From NCBI GenBank assembly GCA_022448165.1, contig JAKVAS010000010.1, positions 1 to 43,467 of the forward strand: a DNA stretch of 43,467 nucleotides, in the 5' to 3' direction. The notes beneath the pieces were generated by a model, which saw nothing but the letters and a program-made list of their open reading frames with translations, had not been told where the DNA came from and did not search any database. Origin of the DNA: Crocinitomicaceae bacterium. GTDB lineage: Bacteria > Bacteroidota > Bacteroidia > Flavobacteriales_D > Crocinitomicaceae. Position numbers and translations under genes: made by a program. Below are positions 36,267 to 43,467 of the stretch, piece after piece (the stretch's first letter is position 1; every line of letters begins with the position of its first letter).

Positions 36267-39113
36267 ATGAAAAGAAAACTATTTACTGTCGCTACGGCGT
36301 TGATGTTCTGCTGGACATCTATTGCCCAAACCACGGACCTTGGAGGTCCAATCAGTTGGAAAGGAAAACTAAAAGCTCACACGGTTATTCCATTAGAAGT
36401 AATGCCTGGATTTGATCTCTCCACAATTCAAGCAGAAGATGCAATCGATGATCAGACGAAAGCTGCTCCTTGGAGATTTGGTTACAAGTATGATACAGAT
36501 TTAACCTTAACAAACAGTGGAGCTTGGACAACACTTCCTAACGGAAATCGTTTATGGAGAACTGAAATTGTTTCAGATGGAGCAATGACTATGAACTTGC
36601 TTTTTGAAAACCTATACATTCCTGAAGGAGGGCGCATTTATCTTTTTGACAAAGATGAAACGAATCGAATTGGAGCCTACACTTCAAGAAACAACCGTGA
36701 AGATGGACAGTTAGGAACGGAATTGGTAATTGGAAGTCATATTGTGGTTGAATACTACGAACCAGCCAATGTTCAGGGGCAAGGACATTTCAAAATCGCA
36801 AATGTAATTCATGGATACAGAAGTTTAAACATCGTTCAGGATGACCTTTTAAAAGGATTAAATAGTTCTGGAAATTGTAATATTGACGCTCGTTGCCCTC
36901 TAGGTAATGGTTGGGACGATCAAATTAGATCTGTAGCAATGATTGTTGTAAATGGAAACGGAATCTGTACTGGAGCCTTAATCAATAACAATTGTAATGA
37001 CGGTACTCCATATTTTCTAACTGCAAATCACTGTTTAGGTGGTGGTACTGGAAACTGGGCTTTCCGTTTTAACTGGGAAGTTGCCTCTGGAGATCCGACT
37101 CTTTCGTGTGCTTCTACAACGCAAACAGCAAGTTCATATAATAATGCAGGAAGTTGGGATCAGAGTGCAAATGGAGCAACAATACTCGTTAGTGGTACAC
37201 AAGCAGATCATGCTCTTTTACAAATTGACAATATGACAGTTACCGATGCTCAAAACTGGGGATGTTTTTACGCTGGTTGGAACAATGATGAAACCGAAAG
37301 TGCTATAACACAAGTTACAGGAATCCATCATCCGGCAGGCGATATTAAGAAGATTTGCCAAGCTGATGACGCAGCTGGAGGAGGAATTATTCAGAATAAC
37401 TCGGCAGGTGCCGAAGTTTGGTACATCGATAACTGGGAACAAGGAGTTACTGAACCAGGGTCTTCTGGATCGCCTTTATTCGATCAAAATGGTCGAATCA
37501 TTGGTCAATTGTATGGTGGTTCAGCCGCATGTTCAGGAACAGGAACAAACGGTGGATTTGACTATTATGGTAGACTAGGCGTTTCTTGGGGACTTGGTAT
37601 TGATGCATACTTGACAGCTTCTTGTGGGACGAGCGTTACAAATGATGGATGGGATCCTAACCAACCAACTCTACCAGACGACGCAAGCATATCATCTATC
37701 GTAAGCCCAACAGGAATATACTGTACTGGAGATTTCACTCCAGAAGTAGTTCTTAAAAATATTGGGACTAATAACCTAACATCGGTTACAATTAATTATG
37801 ACCTTGACGGTGGTACAAATAACGTGTATAACTGGACAGGAAACTTAGCTCCCAATGCCACAGAAAACATTGTACTAGCACCGATGACAACAATAACAGG
37901 TCCACATGTCTTTAATTCATCTACCTCTTCACCAAATGGAGGAACAGATAGCAACCCAGCAAATGATGCAGCTTCATCTAACTTCACAACAACTGTTGGT
38001 GGACAACCCGTTAACCTAACTTTGACAACAGACTGTTGGGGATACGAAACTTACTGGGAAGTTGTTGACGTAACAAATACTGTTGTAGCATCAGGAGGAA
38101 ATACTACCGGAATTCCCCCAGGTGGTGCACAAACAGCTTCTCCTGGAGATGCTGGAGCATATGGAGATGAAACTACGATTAACGAAACATTATGTTTGGC
38201 TGATGGATGTTACGACTTTAGAATTTTTGATGATTATGGCGATGGACTAGATGGTATCGCGTCAGGATGTGGAACTAATGGTAATTACATAATCACCGAT
38301 AGTTCTGGAACTACTTTAGTTTCTATGGTAGATGCCGCCTTTGGAAACTCAGACACAGTGAACTTCTGCTTGTCAGCACCATGCGTAGCTACTTTTGATG
38401 TTACCACAGTTGAAGAAGATTGCTTCGGAGATAATGATGGGTCTGTTACCGTAAACTTCCTTACTGGAAATGCTTCAGGTGCAACATTTGATATTGGAAG
38501 CGGAACACAAGTTTCTAACACATTCGGTAGTTTACCTCAGGGAGGATACACTATTACCGTTATTGATGGAGATGCATGTACATCTTATGTAACAGCAACA
38601 CTTGGTGGTCCTAGTTCAGCTCTTTCTGCTACAGCAGGTACAATTTCTCCAGAAACACTTGGAAACGATGGCTCTGTTGACATTACTGCAGCTGGTGGAT
38701 CAGGAGGAAACACATTTGCTTGGACAGGACCAAATGGATATACAAGCACGGATGAAGACCCTAATAATATGCCAGGAGGCTCATATGATGTAACCATTAC
38801 AGATGCCAACGGGTGTACGGCTACAATTTCAGGAATTGTTGTTCCTTCCGTATTAAGTATAGATGAATTAACTCTTGGTGGATTTGTTTTGTATCCAAAT
38901 CCAAGCGCTGGTGCATTCACCATTGAAATGACGAACGCCTTAACTACTAACTATAAAGTAACAATTCTTGACGTTACGGGGCGTGTAGTTTATGAAGCGG
39001 ACGTTAATGCAATGAAACACTTAGTAAATGTATCCGATGCTTCAAAAGGAACATACTTTGTAAATATTCAATCAAATGAAGCAAATGTTACCAAAACAAT
39101 TGTAAAAAAATAA
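36267..39113 (+). CDS. Large secreted Lys-C-like serine protease with extra domains and T9SS tail
   Basis: 948 residues from ATG 36267; the frame extends to a TTG at 36249, which I reject because a CTTTTTGC promoter-like stretch lies there. The first 470 residues parallel the upstream protease: signal peptide, a pro-domain starting TTDLGGPISW, and a catalytic triad His255, Asp314 and Ser400 (EPGSSGSPLFD). Next come a CARDB-like domain (about 475-580) and a Cys-containing domain with FRIFDDYGDGLDG (about 585-710). Two short SprB-like repeat stretches follow (FDVTTVEEDCFGDNDGSVTV and GSYDVTITDANGCTA). The tail is a T9SS sorting domain (YPNPSAGAFTIEM to the end). It is probably surface-bound or released. 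Confidence 0.92.
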   Translation: MKRKLFTVATALMFCWTSIAQTTDLGGPISWKGKLKAHTVIPLEVMPGFDLSTIQAEDAIDDQTKAAPWRFGYKYDTDLTLTNSGAWTTLPNGNRLWRTEIVSDGAMTMNLLFENLYIPEGGRIYLFDKDETNRIGAYTSRNNREDGQLGTELVIGSHIVVEYYEPANVQGQGHFKIANVIHGYRSLNIVQDDLLKGLNSSGNCNIDARCPLGNGWDDQIRSVAMIVVNGNGICTGALINNNCNDGTPYFLTANHCLGGGTGNWAFRFNWEVASGDPTLSCASTTQTASSYNNAGSWDQSANGATILVSGTQADHALLQIDNMTVTDAQNWGCFYAGWNNDETESAITQVTGIHHPAGDIKKICQADDAAGGGIIQNNSAGAEVWYIDNWEQGVTEPGSSGSPLFDQNGRIIGQLYGGSAACSGTGTNGGFDYYGRLGVSWGLGIDAYLTASCGTSVTNDGWDPNQPTLPDDASISSIVSPTGIYCTGDFTPEVVLKNIGTNNLTSVTINYDLDGGTNNVYNWTGNLAPNATENIVLAPMTTITGPHVFNSSTSSPNGGTDSNPANDAASSNFTTTVGGQPVNLTLTTDCWGYETYWEVVDVTNTVVASGGNTTGIPPGGAQTASPGDAGAYGDETTINETLCLADGCYDFRIFDDYGDGLDGIASGCGTNGNYIITDSSGTTLVSMVDAAFGNSDTVNFCLSAPCVATFDVTTVEEDCFGDNDGSVTVNFLTGNASGATFDIGSGTQVSNTFGSLPQGGYTITVIDGDACTSYVTATLGGPSSALSATAGTISPETLGNDGSVDITAAGGSGGNTFAWTGPNGYTSTDEDPNNMPGGSYDVTITDANGCTATISGIVVPSVLSIDELTLGGFVLYPNPSAGAFTIEMTNALTTNYKVTILDVTGRVVYEADVNAMKHLVNVSDASKGTYFVNIQSNEANVTKTIVKK

Positions 39114-39132
39114 TCATTCACTTTATAAAAGG

Positions 39133-39169
39133 AAATCGTCTGGGACTTATTTATCTCAGGCGATTTTTT
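39133..39169 (+). terminator. Intrinsic terminator after the second protease
   Basis: A 13-bp stem (39133-39145 with 39154-39166) has two G-U pairs and an eight-base loop, and leads into a six-T tract (39164-39169). It lies 20 bases after the stop codon. Confidence 0.85.
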
Positions 39170-39285
39170 ATAAAAAGCTCTCAGAGAAATCAAGTAACCT
39201 TTTGACAAGAACAATATTTTCTAGAAATTCATATCTTGCCGTAAATATCTCCTGAGATGATAAAGTTCAATTCACAATCATATAA

Positions 39286-40209
39286 TTGACAAAGGCCTTA
39301 CTATATTGCACGATTCTGTTTCTTGGATCCTTTGCTATGCAAAGGCAAGAACCAACTATATTGAAACTTCCTCCACCTGAACAAAAGGATGTAGACGATA
39401 CATTGCGTTATATATTTATGGGTCATACATATGATTGGCAATCAGTGAATCACCATGTGGATCCTAGGATTCAGGAAATTCGCTTTTCTGATTATGCCCG
39501 TACTTGGTTAGGTGGCGACATTTCCAGCGAAGCCCTGTTAAAACGTTCAACCATTTTACACATTGATTCCGTTTTTGATCTTTCTGCAGCCACGACTCAA
39601 TATGCACTTGGTAATCACGATGTTAGAAACGGAAACATGCAATATTACTGGGAAGCAACTGGTAGAAAAAGCTACAACATGCATTCGGAAAATGGTGTAG
39701 TATCCATCTGCTTGAACACCCAACTCAACCCATCACTTTGTGAAGATCTCAACAATCAATTTGATTTAATCAAGAATGTTTGCGATACGATTCAATCTTC
39801 AAGTCATCTATTTTTGTTCATGCACAGCGGGATTTTTGGCAATGTGCCAAACCTTCCCCCCTCAGAAAATTATGCTCACACCAACTTCAGTTATTGGAAT
39901 GCCAACTGCTCCGGTCCATCCGCAACCTTTGTCTCGGCAATTTATCCCTTACTAGAGCAAGTTAAAGCAAGAGGAATTATTGTCTACTGTATTTTAGGAG
40001 ATACTGGTGCTGTACACAAACAATTCCATGCGGAAGTTGCTGATTCTATTCATTTCTTTGCCAACGGCATCAATAATTCCAAGTATACCGACCCTGTTAT
40101 TTTAGCCCAGCAAGAAAAAGATAGGGTTCTTATCTTTGAACACGTTCTCCCTACTGATGAAATCACATGGAAATTTAAAGATTTGGATTCACTACTTCTT
40201 GTCCAATAA
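39286..40209 (+). CDS. Calcineurin-like metallophosphoesterase
   Basis: 307 residues with metal-ligand motifs in order: MGHTYD (about 45), GGDIS (about 76), GNHD (about 109) and MHSG (about 180). This order matches the metallophosphoesterase fold, with GHxYD in place of the usual DxH. The substrate is unknown. Start choice: an in-frame stop directly precedes TTG 39286, which gives a signal-peptide-like N-terminus (TKALLYCTILFLGSFA). The next in-frame ATG (39337) would remove it, so I prefer TTG. An out-of-frame ATG at 39257 ends before the gene. Confidence is good for the family, moderate for the start. Confidence 0.8.
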   Translation: MTKALLYCTILFLGSFAMQRQEPTILKLPPPEQKDVDDTLRYIFMGHTYDWQSVNHHVDPRIQEIRFSDYARTWLGGDISSEALLKRSTILHIDSVFDLSAATTQYALGNHDVRNGNMQYYWEATGRKSYNMHSENGVVSICLNTQLNPSLCEDLNNQFDLIKNVCDTIQSSSHLFLFMHSGIFGNVPNLPPSENYAHTNFSYWNANCSGPSATFVSAIYPLLEQVKARGIIVYCILGDTGAVHKQFHAEVADSIHFFANGINNSKYTDPVILAQQEKDRVLIFEHVLPTDEITWKFKDLDSLLLVQ

Positions 40210-40359
40210 CGCTATTAACCACCTAGATAATTCACTCTCAACCTATATAGTTATACCTCTAATTACATCTAAAATTCTTGAGGCATTAACAATATTATAC
40301 AAACAATTGTTTTACTAATCAGATATCATTTAAGAGCTAAAAAAAAGGAAAATATTAAT

Positions 40360-41805
40360 CTATTTCTTCCAAAATTTACTTCGATACTGAGAAAAGTCGC
40401 ATAAAGACGTCACACGAACCAAATAGACTCCAGACGAATACTTAGAAACATCCAAACACAACGATGTAATTGATTTGTCTGTAGCATATACCACACGTCC
40501 TGTTTCGTCTATCACCTCATAAGTATACTTCAAACAATCACGGTCATCATTAACTTCAAACGTAATGAAGTCTGCCGTGGGATTTGGATAAACGTAAAAC
40601 TTTTCATTCAACGGGGTTTTCAACAATATAACCTCTCCTTCACTACTTAATCGTAAAAGAAACATGTCTTCTCCCCCATTTCCAAAAGAACATGTTGATC
40701 CAACAACTACGCAGCCTCCATCCTTCAATGCTCTTACTTTGTATGCATACTCCGATTCTTCACCTCCAAAATAATACGACCAAATCTCAGATCCATTTAA
40801 ATCCGTTTTAATTATTCTGACATCCGTTTTATTAGAATTTGTGTCTAAATTAACACTTCCAGCAAGGAACAAATAATCTCCAAAACGATCAATTGACCTC
40901 CCATAATCAAAACCAGTTCCTCCAAATGTAGCACTTGACAATTCATTTCCTTGATCATCTAATTGCAATAAATACATGTCAAAACTACCTGCCCCAAAAC
41001 TTTGCGTAGAACCTATTACAGCAATTCCACCATCAGGCATTTCAACAGATTCATAAGCCAACTCATTCCCGACCCCTCCATAATAATTTTGCCATATCAC
41101 GGTTCCATCAGCATCCAACGACACAATAAACACATCTGAATCAGGATGTTTAAATTCAAAGGTAGAATATCCATGAAACCCCGATTTTTCTCCGGTAATT
41201 AGATAATTCCCCATAGCTAACTCCTGAACATCAAAAGCATAATCTTTACCGAAATCACCTAATTTCCTTTCCCATTGGATCACTCCTGATAAGTCCACTT
41301 TAACAACATATAGCTGACCAACATCCGTTCCAATATCAGACTTCGTAAATCCAGTCATCACAAATCCGTTATCAGACGTTTGTTTTACGCAAAAACCTTC
41401 ATCACGATGGTTACCACCGTAATAATTATCCCATTCGATCTCGCCATCCTTGTTAAGCTTTAACAAATACATGTCTGACCTTCCATATCCTAAATCCCAC
41501 CTAGTTCCAGTAACAATGTATCCTCCATCAGCTGTCTTTTCAATATGCTCAGCAACTTCATGGTGAGGACCATCAATCACCGTTTTCCAAATCGTATTTC
41601 CATAGAGAGAAATATTCATCACAACAATTCGTTCCGAGCTATCAGCAGCATACCGTTCAGATCCAGCTAGTACATAACCTCCCTTTCCGTTAAGAGCAAC
41701 AGAATAAGCACGATCATCATTGGAATGTCCATGGACGTAACTTACCTGTTGTGAATAACAAGTTGTAACAAATAGGAGTGTGAAAAAGATAATTATACGT
41801 GTCAC
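40360..41805 (-). CDS. Secreted repeat protein with T9SS sorting domain
   Basis: 481 residues. A signal peptide ends at Cys-Tyr-Ser-Gln (residue 19). It is followed by about seven repeats of roughly 50-55 residues built around patterns such as DGGYVLAGS, DGGYIVTGT, DNGFVMTGF and DGGIAVIGS, each with a TDMYLLKL-like strand. They probably form a beta-propeller. The last 75 residues (FYVYPNPTADFITFEV onward) are a T9SS type A sorting domain. It starts with GTG at 41805 behind a TATATTTG element. The binding partner or function is unknown. Confidence 0.88.
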   Translation of the reverse strand: MTRIIIFFTLLFVTTCYSQQVSYVHGHSNDDRAYSVALNGKGGYVLAGSERYAADSSERIVVMNISLYGNTIWKTVIDGPHHEVAEHIEKTADGGYIVTGTRWDLGYGRSDMYLLKLNKDGEIEWDNYYGGNHRDEGFCVKQTSDNGFVMTGFTKSDIGTDVGQLYVVKVDLSGVIQWERKLGDFGKDYAFDVQELAMGNYLITGEKSGFHGYSTFEFKHPDSDVFIVSLDADGTVIWQNYYGGVGNELAYESVEMPDGGIAVIGSTQSFGAGSFDMYLLQLDDQGNELSSATFGGTGFDYGRSIDRFGDYLFLAGSVNLDTNSNKTDVRIIKTDLNGSEIWSYYFGGEESEYAYKVRALKDGGCVVVGSTCSFGNGGEDMFLLRLSSEGEVILLKTPLNEKFYVYPNPTADFITFEVNDDRDCLKYTYEVIDETGRVVYATDKSITSLCLDVSKYSSGVYLVRVTSLCDFSQYRSKFWKK

Positions 41806-41809
41806 GTAA

Positions 41810-41817
41810 CAAATATA
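41810..41817 (-). promoter_or_regulatory. Bacteroidota -7 promoter element for the T9SS repeat protein
   Basis: The minus strand reads TATATTTG, ending only four bases before the GTG start at 41805. Transcription would begin at or very near the start codon, suggesting a leaderless mRNA, or alternatively a later start. Confidence 0.5.
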
Positions 41818-41841
41818 AGTGCTTTTCCATCAGAATTAAAA

Positions 41842-42075
41842 TTAACTCAACAAATCAATTCGGCTAATCCAATTCGAGTCCTTTTCAGTGAGACAATTAC
41901 TATCATGTGTCGTAATTTCCAATAATAGTTTGTTACAATCTGATACAATCATATTCGCATGATGATCTAACTCATCTGATGCCTTAGCTACTTTCAATAC
42001 AAACTCCGCTAGATCCGTTTGCGTTTTAAAAGAATACGAGCGTTGCATCGCTCCATCTATCTCTTCCCAATTCAT
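41842..42075 (-). CDS. phhB: Pterin-4a-carbinolamine dehydratase
   Basis: Regenerates the tetrahydropterin cofactor by dehydrating 4a-hydroxytetrahydropterin formed by phenylalanine hydroxylase. It is 77 aa, shorter than the usual 95-105, mainly at the N-terminus. The domain signature is visible: His38-His39 in ELDHHANM, then LLLEITTHDSNCLTEKD. The ATG overlaps the phhA stop in a four-base overlap (42072-42075), so translation is coupled. The pairing with phhA strongly supports the assignment. Confidence 0.93.
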   Translation of the reverse strand: MNWEEIDGAMQRSYSFKTQTDLAEFVLKVAKASDELDHHANMIVSDCNKLLLEITTHDSNCLTEKDSNWISRIDLLS

Positions 42076-42794
42076 ACTGTTTCTAATTTAGTCCATTTTT
42101 CAGTGAGTGTTTCAATCGACAAAAACAACTCATCAAAATTCTCAATAACGAAATATTTTGTTTGTACTTCATCATTCTTAAATGCCGTATTCAAGACTAT
42201 TTCAATGTCAAAATCAATTCTCTCGGCATCTCCAAACAAAGAAGAATTCGATTCTCCAAACGAAGAAGCTATTCCTGCCCCATAAATCTTCATTCCCGAT
42301 TCTTTTATTAATCCAAATTCAATTGTAAACCAGTACAAACGTTGCAACTGAATCAGTCGATGTTCATCATGAAGGAATAATTTTCCAAGTTCTCCAAAGG
42401 CTACCATAAATGCAGAGAAAACTGGATTTGAAAGCAAAGGAACATGTCCAAAAATATCATGAAACATATCAGGTTCCTCAAGATAATCTAATTGATCCAT
42501 TCTCCTTAGCCAAGTTGACGACGGAAATTTACGATCCGCAAGCAGACAAAAGAATTTATCAACCGAGATTAATCCTGGAACACATTCTATCTCCCAATTT
42601 GTATTCTCAACAAACCACTCATTAAGCTCAGTAAACTTAGGAACTTGATTCGAATTCAATACAGGTGCCATTGTTTCCAAGGCATCTAAATAAGCTTGGC
42701 ATGCTTTATCCTTTAGATTCTCTGCCTGACGCTCGAACAAAATATTCCAAACCTTGTGATCTTGTTCCGTGTACTTTTCAAATTGTTGTTTCAT
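42072..42794 (-). CDS. phhA: Phenylalanine 4-monooxygenase
   Basis: Pterin- and Fe(II)-dependent hydroxylase converting phenylalanine to tyrosine, cytoplasmic, 240 aa, the typical bacterial catalytic-domain length. The iron ligands are His112 and His117 (PDMFHDIFGHVPLL) and Glu159 (YWFTIEFGL). There is no N-terminal ACT domain, so feedback by Phe is not expected as in animals. The stop overlaps phhB. Immediately upstream is a perfect terminator and a Tyr-rich leader ORF, indicating attenuation control by tyrosine. Confidence 0.96.
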   Translation of the reverse strand: MKQQFEKYTEQDHKVWNILFERQAENLKDKACQAYLDALETMAPVLNSNQVPKFTELNEWFVENTNWEIECVPGLISVDKFFCLLADRKFPSSTWLRRMDQLDYLEEPDMFHDIFGHVPLLSNPVFSAFMVAFGELGKLFLHDEHRLIQLQRLYWFTIEFGLIKESGMKIYGAGIASSFGESNSSLFGDAERIDFDIEIVLNTAFKNDEVQTKYFVIENFDELFLSIETLTEKWTKLETV

Positions 42795-42802
42795 AATTGA
42801 TC

Positions 42803-42839
42803 AAAAAAAAAGCCCGATTCCAAAAATTGGAATCGGGCT
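42803..42839 (-). terminator. Attenuator terminator upstream of phhA
   Basis: Perfect 13-bp inverted repeat (42811-42823 with 42827-42839) with a three-base loop, followed on the minus strand by nine T residues (42811-42803). It lies nine bases before the phhA start codon and after the leader ORF, so it can only act to prevent transcription of phhA-phhB. Confidence 0.93.
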
Positions 42840-42864
42840 GCATATTTTATATTATCACAATAAA

Positions 42865-42927
42865 TTACACGTCGAGTCCAAAAATTTGGTTCGAATACGC
42901 ATAATAATATGTGTGCTGTTTCATCAT
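42865..42927 (-). CDS. phhA leader peptide, Tyr-rich
   Basis: A 20-codon ORF with two ATGs (42927 and 42924) and a TAA stop. The product begins Met-Met-Lys-Gln-His-Thr and continues Tyr-Tyr-Tyr-Ala-Tyr, with one Phe later. The four Tyr codons are all TAT. It lies between an exact promoter element and a terminator, directly upstream of the gene for a tyrosine-forming enzyme. This is the arrangement of an amino-acid leader peptide, so the peptide itself probably has no other function. Confidence 0.8.
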   Translation of the reverse strand: MMKQHTYYYAYSNQIFGLDV

Positions 42928-42933
42928 TTAGTT

Positions 42934-42941
42934 CAAATATA
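42934..42941 (-). promoter_or_regulatory. Bacteroidota -7 promoter element for the phhA leader
   Basis: The minus strand reads TATATTTG, an exact TAnnTTTG match. It ends six bases before the leader-peptide ATG, so the leader RNA would start at or just before its first codon. The element sits two bases after the aldehyde dehydrogenase stop codon. Confidence 0.65.
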
Positions 42942-42943
42942 AA

Positions 42944-43467
42944 CTAATATTTTACAAATACATTCTTTGCTTCCGTAAAAAATCGTAATGCCTCCCATCC
43001 ACCTTCTCTTCCAACACCTGATGCTTTAACACCTCCAAACGGTGTGCGAAGGTCCCTAACAAGCCACGAATTAATCCATACGATACCTGCATCTATAACA
43101 TCAGCCATCCTATGTGCTCGTTTGATATTAGACGTCCACAAAGTTGCACTTAATCCGTACTGTGTAGAATTTGCCATCATTAACACTTCTTCTTCTGTAT
43201 CAAATGGAGTTATTGTAACAACCGGTCCAAAAATTTCTTCTTGATTAGTTCTACAATCGTATGTAAGACCTTCAAAAACAGTTGGCGTTATGTAATAACC
43301 TTTATCATAGGGAGGCGCCAACTGAACTTGTTTACCCCCAACCAATAATGTTCCTCCTTCTTGTTTGGCTAATTCGATGTAAGCCAATACCTTTTCCATA
43401 TGAGGTCTTGAAACTAGTGCTCCTAAATTACTTTCAAGAGACTCTGGTGGTCCTACTTTTAATTGTT
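42944..43467 (-). CDS. Aldehyde dehydrogenase, 3' part (2-aminomuconate/2-hydroxymuconate semialdehyde type)
   Basis: Partial: the 5' end lies beyond the window and the frame is open to the last base. The visible 173 codons include GPPESLESNLGALVS, EEIFGPVVTITPF (the conserved C-terminal ALDH motif) and NSWLVRDLRTPFGGVKASG, then GREGGWEALRFFTEAKNV. The WLVRDLR and GREGGWEALRFFTE segments resemble 2-aminomuconate semialdehyde dehydrogenase of the kynurenine pathway and 2-hydroxymuconate semialdehyde dehydrogenases. It would oxidise the semialdehyde with NAD. The catalytic Cys lies outside the window, so the subgroup is provisional. The stop is TAG at 42944. Confidence 0.85.
   Translation of the reverse strand, partial: QLKVGPPESLESNLGALVSRPHMEKVLAYIELAKQEGGTLLVGGKQVQLAPPYDKGYYITPTVFEGLTYDCRTNQEEIFGPVVTITPFDTEEEVLMMANSTQYGLSATLWTSNIKRAHRMADVIDAGIVWINSWLVRDLRTPFGGVKASGVGREGGWEALRFFTEAKNVFVKY

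Larger units (their letters stand above)
42803..42927 (-). promoter_or_regulatory. Predicted tyrosine attenuator of phhA-phhB
   Basis: Reading the minus strand: leader codons for Tyr (42909-42895) are followed by segment 1 (TCGAACCAA, 42894-42886), segment 2 (TTGGACTCG, 42881-42873), the leader stop (42867-42865), segment 3 (CGATTCCAA, 42835-42827) and segment 4 (terminator 3' arm, 42823-42811). Segment 1 pairs with 2 (eight pairs with an internal loop). Segment 2 pairs with 3 (eight of nine). Segments 3 and 4 form the terminator. The stretch containing segment 2 matches 11 of 12 bases of segment 4. Ribosome stalling at the Tyr codons would cover segment 1 and free segment 2 to block the terminator; reading to the stop would cover segment 2 and permit it. 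Confidence 0.82.

Noticed and set aside
37218-38923. Long antisense open frames within the second protease
   Set aside because: They are shadows of a coding region, lack start context and overlap well-supported domains on the plus strand.
40301-40312. AAACAATTGTTT palindrome after the metallophosphoesterase
   Set aside because: Short and AT-rich with no loop or T-run, so it is expected by chance.
42811-42839. The phhA hairpin as the simple terminator of the upstream aldehyde dehydrogenase
   Set aside because: It lies over 100 bases beyond that stop, after a separate promoter and Tyr-rich ORF, and pairs alternatively with the leader. It may also stop dehydrogenase read-through, but that alone does not explain the arrangement.

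Overview
The window looks like chromosomal DNA from a member of the Bacteroidota, most likely Flavobacteriales; a Crocinitomicaceae-like lineage is possible but not shown. The base composition is visibly AT-rich. Several genes have the Bacteroidota promoter element TAnnTTTG just upstream. There is a TonB-dependent receptor with a carboxypeptidase-regulatory-like domain, and three secreted proteins end in Type IX secretion (T9SS) sorting domains. No rRNA, tRNA, insertion sequence, prophage or CRISPR array was seen. Most of the window is core and housekeeping genome.

Layout. 1-5.6 kb: a secreted hypothetical protein, a Pif1-like helicase and a TonB-dependent receptor. 5.9-8.5 kb: gpsA, convergent with a DUF4153-like membrane protein. 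8.7-12.4 kb: a monofunctional aspartate kinase, then a compact ferrous-iron operon feoA-feoB plus a 44-residue Cys-rich FeoB-associated membrane protein. 12.4-17.5 kb (minus strand): a secreted hypothetical protein, a tail-specific S41 protease and an FHS-type sugar permease. 17.6-20.2 kb: a methyltransferase, an FAD-type oxidoreductase and a small lipoprotein. 20.2-25.8 kb: dxs and ileS, divergent. 25.9-28.1 kb: a small membrane protein, then asnA divergent from an Lrp/AsnC regulator. 28.1-32.3 kb: a large membrane histidine kinase overlapping a uridine kinase. 32.5-34.5 kb: a secreted hypothetical protein divergent from a thioredoxin-like protein. 34.5-39.1 kb: two paralogous secreted Lys-C-like serine proteases, each followed by a strong terminator. 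39.3-41.8 kb: a metallophosphoesterase and a repeat-containing T9SS cargo protein. 41.8-43.5 kb: phhB, phhA and the 3' part of an aldehyde dehydrogenase related to the 2-aminomuconate/2-hydroxymuconate semialdehyde group.

The most interesting element is the phhA leader (about 42803-42941, minus strand). A TAnnTTTG promoter is followed within a few bases by a 20-codon leader ORF containing Tyr-Tyr-Tyr-Ala-Tyr. Next come mutually exclusive RNA pairings and a perfect 13-bp terminator with nine U residues, immediately before the gene for phenylalanine hydroxylase, the enzyme that makes tyrosine. This has every part of a classical ribosome-mediated attenuator sensing tyrosine. Second, IleRS has its class I HXGH signature rearranged to GXHH (GIHH), the form associated with type 2 IleRS of very high mupirocin resistance. 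Other points include the asnA/AsnC-type divergent pair, a sensor kinase translationally coupled to uridine kinase, and several promoters so close to start codons that leaderless mRNAs are likely.
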